From Yoonia sp. (lineage in GTDB: Bacteria; Pseudomonadota; Alphaproteobacteria; Rhodobacterales; Rhodobacteraceae): DNA of 64,000 nt. The notes below the pieces were generated by a model. It was given only the letters and a program-made list of their open reading frames with translations, was not told the origin of the DNA and did not search any database. Positions 62,570-64,000 of the stretch are shown here, in pieces. Position 1 is the first letter of the stretch, and each line of letters opens with the position of its first letter. A program made the position numbers and the translations under genes. The stretch is taken from NCBI RefSeq assembly GCF_030731595.1, contig NZ_JANQTS010000098.1, positions 1 to 64,000 of the forward strand, given 5' to 3'.

Positions 62570-63949
62570 GTGGCAGCGAAGCAGATGAATAGCACAATGC
62601 GTGCGGCTCTTGGGCCTGTTCCTTTTGCCGTGGTTTTCCTTGTTGGATCCACGGCACAGGTAGCGGCCCAGGATGAGGGCGGCTTGAATGCCCAGTTTGA
62701 CATCACCCAAAGTATTGAAAGCATCGAAGAGCGCGGATTCACAGGAATAGACAGTTCCGGAGCCCGTGCATTGACCGCTTTGGATTTTGGACTGCGCAGC
62801 GTCACCCGCTCCCAGCGTCTGGATTTCGGTTTTTCCTCGGGCATTGCGGTACCTTTTGAAGGGGACCGCGATGTAACTGCTGATAGCATTCGGTCAACCT
62901 TGGGATACTCCCGTAACAGCCGCAATGCGGAACTCAGCTTTGGTGCTCTCTTTCGGCGGGATGATGTTGACGATCTGGTCTTCGACGACACATTTGAAGA
63001 TGATGATGTCATCACCGGTGTCGGTCAGCGCGAGGTTCTCACTGTCAACAGCGGGCTGGTTGTAGGACGCGAAGCGCGGATTACAGGAACCTTCAATCAC
63101 ACCTACGAGACGAGCGACTTCTTCGATACGCTCGACCCGGAATTGAATGATACCGAAACGCAAGCGGCGGACGGGCGACTAAGCTTTCAACTGACGCGTA
63201 CATTGACATTGGATGTCTTTGGCGTCTGGAGTGACGTCGACGAGAGTGGCTTTGGTGCGACTGACCGTATCACGACCGAAATCGGGACAGGTGTAAGCTA
63301 TCGCATCGATCCGATCACGATTCTCGCGGGTGAAGTCTCGTTTCGCACAGAAGAGAGTAGCGGAGCGACCATTCTTGATACAGAAGGCTGGAACTACGCG
63401 CTGTCTGCAACCCGCGAGCGCCCGAATGGCGAAGTCTTTGCCACCTATACGCAAGAAGATGCGCTGACAGGCACACGTCGTCAGTTCATCGCCGGTCAGG
63501 ACATGGATCTTCAGCGCGGAAGTCTGGGATATTCTTTGGGCGTCAGCGAAACCGATGGGTTTGATCCTCAGTTGCTGGCAAGCCTGACCTTGGACTATGA
63601 CATGGACCGCAACGGCACCGCCAGGATCACACTCAGTCAAGAGGGAACGATCAACGGTGACGATGAGGAAGTCGTGAACTCGCGGCTGGGTATGTCGTAC
63701 CTGCGCGCGCTCTCTCCGATTTCGGGGATATCTGCCAGTTTTGATCTGGTTGACGAAAATGTCTTGGCCACCGGTGCTGCAGACCAGCGCACTTACCGCT
63801 TCGATGTCAGCTATGAATACGAGCTGACCCGCGACTGGGGATTGACCTCGGGCTATGCCTATTCCGTGGTTCAGCTGGACGGAACCGATGACCGGTCCCG
63901 GTCGACTGTCTTTGTTGGATTGCAGCGTAGTTTCAATTATCGTCCTTAA
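62570..63949 (+). CDS. Outer-membrane beta-barrel protein of the EPS locus
   Basis: About 459 residues: a signal peptide (cleavage near VAAQ) then alternating beta strands rich in aromatic and acidic residues, ending in FVGLQRSFNYRP with a C-terminal aromatic pattern suited to barrel assembly. It resembles the hypothetical barrel proteins (TIGR03016-like) encoded in PEP-CTERM/XrtA loci. GTG at 62570 is used; ATGs at 62585 or 62597 are also plausible. No gene follows before the window ends at 64000. Confidence 0.72.
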   Translation: MAAKQMNSTMRAALGPVPFAVVFLVGSTAQVAAQDEGGLNAQFDITQSIESIEERGFTGIDSSGARALTALDFGLRSVTRSQRLDFGFSSGIAVPFEGDRDVTADSIRSTLGYSRNSRNAELSFGALFRRDDVDDLVFDDTFEDDDVITGVGQREVLTVNSGLVVGREARITGTFNHTYETSDFFDTLDPELNDTETQAADGRLSFQLTRTLTLDVFGVWSDVDESGFGATDRITTEIGTGVSYRIDPITILAGEVSFRTEESSGATILDTEGWNYALSATRERPNGEVFATYTQEDALTGTRRQFIAGQDMDLQRGSLGYSLGVSETDGFDPQLLASLTLDYDMDRNGTARITLSQEGTINGDDEEVVNSRLGMSYLRALSPISGISASFDLVDENVLATGAADQRTYRFDVSYEYELTRDWGLTSGYAYSVVQLDGTDDRSRSTVFVGLQRSFNYRP

Positions 63950-64000
63950 ACGACAGACTTTCCGGACATTGACATATTGTTGCCCGGAACGAATGATATT

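Noticed and set aside
1-64000. CRISPR arrays, prophage blocks, intact insertion sequences, rRNA genes
   Set aside because: No regularly spaced repeats, no transposase or phage structural genes and no rRNA sequence were seen.

Overview
The window reads as chromosomal DNA of an alphaproteobacterium of the order Rhodobacterales (Roseobacter group). This rests on G+C-rich codon usage, a PetP/PetR-type regulator pair next to ispA-dxs, a NavSp-like bacterial sodium channel, an NDUFA9-type protein and GT61/ExoY-type surface polysaccharide genes. No species is assigned.

Left part (1-10000): a reductive pyrimidine catabolism cluster. On the minus strand lie preT-preA (dihydropyrimidine dehydrogenase), an amidohydrolase of the beta-ureidopropionase family, dihydropyrimidinase, and an ABC transporter (ATPase, two permeases, NMT1/THI5-like binding protein cut by the left edge). 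A divergent TetR gene of RutR type sits inside the cluster, and a perfect RutR-type operator, TTGACCA-AC-TGGTCAA, lies in its promoter region. From 10070 to 13560 there is a sugar-acid module: a galactose 1-dehydrogenase-like enzyme, an IlvD/Edd dehydratase and a class II aldolase.

Middle part (13600-41250): mostly housekeeping and small accessory genes. They include a methyltransferase, an SDR, a membrane protein, a voltage-gated sodium channel, an SDR plus thioredoxin 2 behind an Fnr-like site, the operon HDAC-xseB-ispA-dxs, petP-petR, ilvE, an EamA transporter, a fatty acid desaturase, a PQQ-type sugar dehydrogenase, queG, a GST, mtgA, and the glutamate synthase genes gltD and gltB. Between gltD and gltB lie two paralogous secreted proteins of unknown function. 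uppP and an NDUFA9-like gene follow.

Right part (41400-64000): a tRNA-Leu gene, a stretch without clear genes, a universal stress protein, a hydrolase-membrane fusion, then a long surface-polysaccharide region. This has a GT8 glycosyltransferase, two paralogous ExoY-like initiating sugar transferases, manC/algA, galE, an SGNH-like protein, tRNA-Thr, two GT61 proteins, a WecE-like aminotransferase, the complete rfbCBDA set, a large TPR lipoprotein, a Wza-type export protein and an outer-membrane beta-barrel. The last three genes resemble the exopolysaccharide loci that accompany exosortases; the window ends before the expected chain-length, kinase and exosortase genes.

Nothing here is proven to be a new system. 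The strongest second-look items are the RutR operator in a reductive (not Rut) pathway, the secreted pair inside the glt locus, the duplicated initiating transferases with a CtrA-like site nearby, the exosortase-like EPS locus at the edge, and several palindromic intergenic elements.
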